Part shown: positions 61,084-64,000 of the stretch, piece after piece
How positions within the stretch are numbered: the stretch's first letter is position 1
Layout: the number at the start of each line of letters is the position of its first letter
NCBI GenBank assembly: GCA_030715195.1
Contig: JAUYVI010000003.1
Span: 338,960 to 402,959, forward strand
Direction: 5' to 3'
DNA length: 64,000 nucleotides
Source of the DNA: Dongia sedimenti
GTDB lineage: Bacteria; Pseudomonadota; Alphaproteobacteria; Dongiales; Dongiaceae
Position numbers and translations under genes: made by a program
The notes under the pieces: model-generated
Databases searched by the model: none
What the model was told of the DNA's origin: nothing
Seen by the model: the letters and a program-made list of their open reading frames with translations, nothing else

Positions 61084-61902
61084 GTGGCGGCTGAAACCGA
61101 GGCTGTGGATAAAAAGAAGCCGTTGCTGCGCCGGATGCGGAAGGCGCGGCGGCGCTTCGTCAAACGGACCGGGCGGCGGTTCATCCTCGGCGTCGCGAAT
61201 TTCATCGGTCGCCAGGGCTTGGTGCCCGACCGGCCGGTGCATGACCGGGCGCTCTACCCGTTCCTGACCCCAATCGAGGCGAACTGGACCACGATCCGGG
61301 CCGAACTCGACGAACTCCTCAAGGATCGCGACCGGCTGCCGGCCTTCCACCAGATCTCGCCCGACCAGAAGAAGATCTCGAAGGCGGATCGCTGGAAGGT
61401 CTTCATCCTCTATGGCTTCGGCGTACCGAGCCAGCGCAACTGCGCGCGCTGCCCGGAGACGGCGCGGCTGCTGCAGCAGATCCCGAACCTGCAATCCGCC
61501 TGGTTCTCCATCCTCTCGCCGCGCTATCACATCGCGCGGCACCGGGGCGTCACCAAGACCGTCCTGCGTTCGCATCTCGGCCTCAAGATCCCTCAGGAGC
61601 GCGAGCGCTGCCGGATGGAGGTCGGCGAAGACATGGTGGTCTGGGAGACCGGCAAGTGCGTCGTGTTCGACGACTTCTTCCCGCATGAGGTCTGGAACGA
61701 CACCGAAGAGGAGCGGGTGGTCCTGATCTTCGACTTCGATCGCCCAATGCATCTGCCGGGCCGGCTGGTCGGCAAGTTCCTGACCTGGGGCATCAAGCGC
61801 ACCGCCTATTTCAAGGATGCCGAGCGCAACCTGAAGAACTGGGACGAGCGTCTCGAGACCGCGGTCTCCACCGCCAACGAGATGCTGGACGCGAAGAAGT
61901 AA
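61084..61902 (+). CDS. aspartyl/asparaginyl beta-hydroxylase-family enzyme (LpxO-like)
   Basis: The protein has about 272 residues. SILSPRYHIARHRG, the downstream LRSHLGL and VVFDDFFPHEVWND carry the His, Asp and His expected for iron binding, and EERVVLIFDFDRP holds the 2-oxoglutarate arginine. The family includes LpxO, which 2-hydroxylates a lipid A acyl chain, and peptide hydroxylases. GTG at 61084 has GGTAGGAAG just upstream; ATG at 61039 is an alternative. The N-terminus is very basic (KKKPLLRRMRKARRRF), which suits membrane-surface binding. Target unproven. Confidence 0.8.
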   Translation: MAAETEAVDKKKPLLRRMRKARRRFVKRTGRRFILGVANFIGRQGLVPDRPVHDRALYPFLTPIEANWTTIRAELDELLKDRDRLPAFHQISPDQKKISKADRWKVFILYGFGVPSQRNCARCPETARLLQQIPNLQSAWFSILSPRYHIARHRGVTKTVLRSHLGLKIPQERERCRMEVGEDMVVWETGKCVVFDDFFPHEVWNDTEEERVVLIFDFDRPMHLPGRLVGKFLTWGIKRTAYFKDAERNLKNWDERLETAVSTANEMLDAKK

Positions 61903-62173
61903 GCGGGTCTGTTTCCGCGCTGGACGCGTCGCTGCGGCTCCGGATGGACCGGAACCAGGCCGCTTAACTATATCCGTTCATTGTGATATTCAAATCCGTG
62001 GTTCGCATAATGTATATTATGGAAAATACTGGATAACCAATTGGAGCTGGTTCGAGGAACCTTGCTCCGACGCCGCGGTTAACGTCGAGTGTTGTTGCGC
62101 CCTTTAAGGCTCCTATGAGCCGTGTTTGCTTGATTTCGTCGCTGAGGCGCAGCGCCGGGTACGGGGATGCGCC
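61903..62173. other. intergenic promoter region, no gene seen
   Basis: A 271-nt gap with an unusually AT-rich core (about 61968-62060) lies ahead of the histidine kinase. No reading frame with coding character and no hairpin followed by a T run is visible. It is the likely location of the kinase promoter. Confidence 0.4.
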
Positions 62174-64000
62174 ATGAGTGTCGAGGACGTTGCTGCCAGA
62201 TTGCAGGGGGCGTTGGCCCAGCCTGGCGAAGAGCTCGCGACTTTGCACCTGCCCCGCATTGAAATCCTGGGCGAAACCGCTCAGACGCAGAAGAGCCAGC
62301 GCCTGTCCTCCACGCTGGACCATGCCGGCGTCGGCATCGTCGAAGTCGATGCGGAAGGCCGGCTGCTCCGGGTGAACCGCCATCTCTGCGCGCTCATGGG
62401 CTGCGGCCCTGAGGACCTCGTCGGCCGCTCGATCTTCGACGAGAGCTTTGCCGAGGACGGCGGCACTGATCGGGCGCGGTTCCAACGTCAGGTGGCCGGC
62501 GAGATCGATCGCTACACCATCGAAAAACAGATCCGGCGCAAGGACGGCAGTTCCTTCTGGGCCTCTGTCGATTCCTGCAGTGTGCTCGATCCGGCCGGGC
62601 ATTTCCTCTACGCCGTGCGCGTTCAGCATGACATCACCGACCGCAAGCGCGCCGAAGCCGCACTGGCACGGCGGGCGGAGGAGCAAAGCGCCCTCTTCGA
62701 TTTCACCGACGCGATGCAGCAGGCGCATGCGCCGGAACAGGTGCACGAGGCGGCATTGGACGCGATCCTGCGGGCGCTCCGCTGCGACCGAGCCTCGATC
62801 CTGCTGGCAGACGATGCCCAGGTGATGCGGTTTGTCACCGCCCGCGGCCTCTCGGACACGTACAAGCGCGCCGTGGAAGGCCATTCACCGTGGTCACCGG
62901 ACGAGCAACAGCCCCAGCCGGTCACGATCCCGGACCTCAGACGCTCTGATCTCCCGGAGGATCTCAGGGCCAGCATCGAGGCGGAAGGCATTGCCGCCGT
63001 CGCCTTCATTCCGCTGCGTCAAAACCGGCGGCTGCTGGGCAAGTTCATGGCGTATTACGACACGCCCCATGCCTTTACGGAGCCCGAGATCAATATCGCG
63101 CTCACCCTCGCCCGCCAGCTCGGCTTCGGTCTGGAGCGGATGCAGGCCGAACGCGCCGCCCAGCGCCTGGCCGCGATCGTCGCGTCCTCCGACGATGCGA
63201 TCATCAGCAAGAGCCTGGACGGGATCATCCAGACCTGGAACGGCGGCGCCGAGAGAATTTTCGGCTACACGGCGCAGGAAGCGATCGGCCAGCCGGTCAG
63301 TATCCTGATCCCGCAGGATCGCCAGAACGAGGAACCGCAGATCCTGGCGCGAATCCGCGCCGGTGAACGGGTCGATCATTTCGAGACCATTCGCCAACGC
63401 GAGGACGGGCGTCTCATCGACATCTCGCTCTCGATCTCGCCAATCCGGGACGAATGGGGCCGGATCATGGGCGCCTCGAAGATCGCCCGCGACATCACCG
63501 AAAAGAAGGAAGCGGAGGCCAAGCTTCGCCATAACGAGCAGCAGTTGAAGGACCTATTGGCGGCGATCCCGGCGGCGATCTATACGACAGACGCTGAAGG
63601 ACGGGTGACGTACTACAACGAAAAGGCCGTGGAACTGGCCGGCCGCGTACCGGTGATCGGCAGCGACGAATGGTGCGTCACCTGGAAGCTCTTTTGGCCG
63701 GACGGCACGCCGCTGCCCCACGATCAATGTCCGATGGCGGTTGCGCTCAAGGAAGGCCGCGCCATCCGAGATGCCGAGGCCGTCGCCGAGCGCCCGGACG
63801 GGACGCGCGTCCCCTTCATCCCCTACCCCACGCCGCTCCGCGACGAGAATGGCCGGGTGATCGGCGCGATCAACATGCTGGTCGATATCAGTGAGCGCAA
63901 GCAGGCGGAGACGCAGCAGCGCATCCTGCTGAACGAGCTCAACCACCGCGTCAAGAACAACATGCAGATGCTGCAGTCGCTGCTGGCCAATGCGGCACGC
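62174..64000 (+). CDS. multi-PAS/GAF sensor histidine kinase, HWE/HisKA_2 type (3' end outside window)
   Basis: 609 codons are visible and the frame is still open at the window edge. The order is a short helical N-terminus, PAS (about 43-160, ending DITDRKRAE), GAF (about 170-320), PAS (about 335-455, NGGAERIFGY, ending DITEKKEAE), PAS (about 465-580, ending DISERKQAE) and the start of the phosphoacceptor helix NELNHRVKNNMQ with His591. H-R-x-K-N-N marks the HWE/HisKA_2 class, whose ATPase domain should lie just beyond. No membrane segment is present, so it senses cytoplasmic signals. Such kinases often feed the PhyR-EcfG stress system, but no partner is in the window. Confidence 0.9.
   Translation, partial: MSVEDVAARLQGALAQPGEELATLHLPRIEILGETAQTQKSQRLSSTLDHAGVGIVEVDAEGRLLRVNRHLCALMGCGPEDLVGRSIFDESFAEDGGTDRARFQRQVAGEIDRYTIEKQIRRKDGSSFWASVDSCSVLDPAGHFLYAVRVQHDITDRKRAEAALARRAEEQSALFDFTDAMQQAHAPEQVHEAALDAILRALRCDRASILLADDAQVMRFVTARGLSDTYKRAVEGHSPWSPDEQQPQPVTIPDLRRSDLPEDLRASIEAEGIAAVAFIPLRQNRRLLGKFMAYYDTPHAFTEPEINIALTLARQLGFGLERMQAERAAQRLAAIVASSDDAIISKSLDGIIQTWNGGAERIFGYTAQEAIGQPVSILIPQDRQNEEPQILARIRAGERVDHFETIRQREDGRLIDISLSISPIRDEWGRIMGASKIARDITEKKEAEAKLRHNEQQLKDLLAAIPAAIYTTDAEGRVTYYNEKAVELAGRVPVIGSDEWCVTWKLFWPDGTPLPHDQCPMAVALKEGRAIRDAEAVAERPDGTRVPFIPYPTPLRDENGRVIGAINMLVDISERKQAETQQRILLNELNHRVKNNMQMLQSLLANAAR

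Noticed and set aside
1-64000. Prophage, insertion sequence, CRISPR array or toxin-antitoxin pair
   Set aside because: No integrase, transposase, repeat-spacer series or small coupled toxin-antitoxin genes were found on reading both strands. The only repeats are the two REP-like elements.

Overview
This window is GC-rich, densely coded alphaproteobacterial chromosome, probably Rhodospirillales-like. That placement rests on the gene families and on the order recG / sdhE / mfd and rlpA-dacC-tmk-holB-metG-tatD, so it is inference, not a computed taxonomy. I see no plasmid, phage, transposon or CRISPR features. No gap without a gene exceeds 300 bases. The largest (about 24562-24834 and 61903-62173) look like ordinary promoter regions.

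Region 1 (1 to about 24.6 kb) is the remarkable part. It reads as a sphingolipid synthesis, modification and export island. On the minus strand an operon runs metallophosphoesterase, lptF-type and lptG-type permeases, a CDP-alcohol phosphatidyltransferase, and then a fatty-acid/sterol hydroxylase-family gene cut by the window edge. Facing it on the plus strand is a tightly coupled trio: a second CDP-alcohol phosphatidyltransferase, a diacylglycerol-kinase-family lipid kinase, and a nucleotidyltransferase resembling mitochondrial Tam41 (CDP-diacylglycerol synthase). Next come a DES/DEGS-type sphingolipid delta-4 desaturase and a backbone operon (acyl-ACP synthetase, NAD-dependent ceramide reductase, acyl carrier protein, serine palmitoyltransferase) closed by a clear terminator. 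Together these suggest sphingoid base -> ceramide -> desaturated or hydroxylated ceramide -> ceramide-1-phosphate -> CDP-ceramide -> phospho-headgroup ceramide, followed by export through an LptFG-type permease. The CDP-ceramide step is my hypothesis, and it is the most interesting idea in the window. The island continues with a large unknown protein, a ParB-like-fold protein, two paralogous ABC exporters lying tail to tail, a glycosyltransferase-like protein, a 2-oxoglutarate dioxygenase, a third CDP-alcohol phosphatidyltransferase and an ELM1-family protein.

Region 2 (24.8-40 kb) is mostly cell envelope: an alpha-2-macroglobulin with intact thioester coupled to penicillin-binding protein 1C, a biotin transporter with a class III aminotransferase, a 932-residue Sel1-repeat protein with very long low-complexity linkers, a D,D-carboxypeptidase, a lipoprotein and a second Sel1 protein.

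Region 3 (40-51.5 kb) holds a DUF502 membrane protein, recG, sdhE, mfd, a palindromic repeat, a DsbA-like oxidoreductase, both subunits of an N,N-dimethylformamidase-type enzyme, and small stress or envelope genes (BON lipoprotein with an EcfG-like promoter, DUF1488-like, PhnA-like). A serine tRNA follows at 51.55-51.64 kb.

Region 4 (51.8-64 kb) is housekeeping: glycine-zipper lipoprotein, rlpA, a second D,D-carboxypeptidase, then tmk-holB-metG-tatD, an MBL hydrolase, a MOSC protein, a glutamine-amidotransferase-like protein, an LpxO/aspartyl-hydroxylase-like enzyme, and the start of a multi-PAS/GAF histidine kinase that runs off the window.
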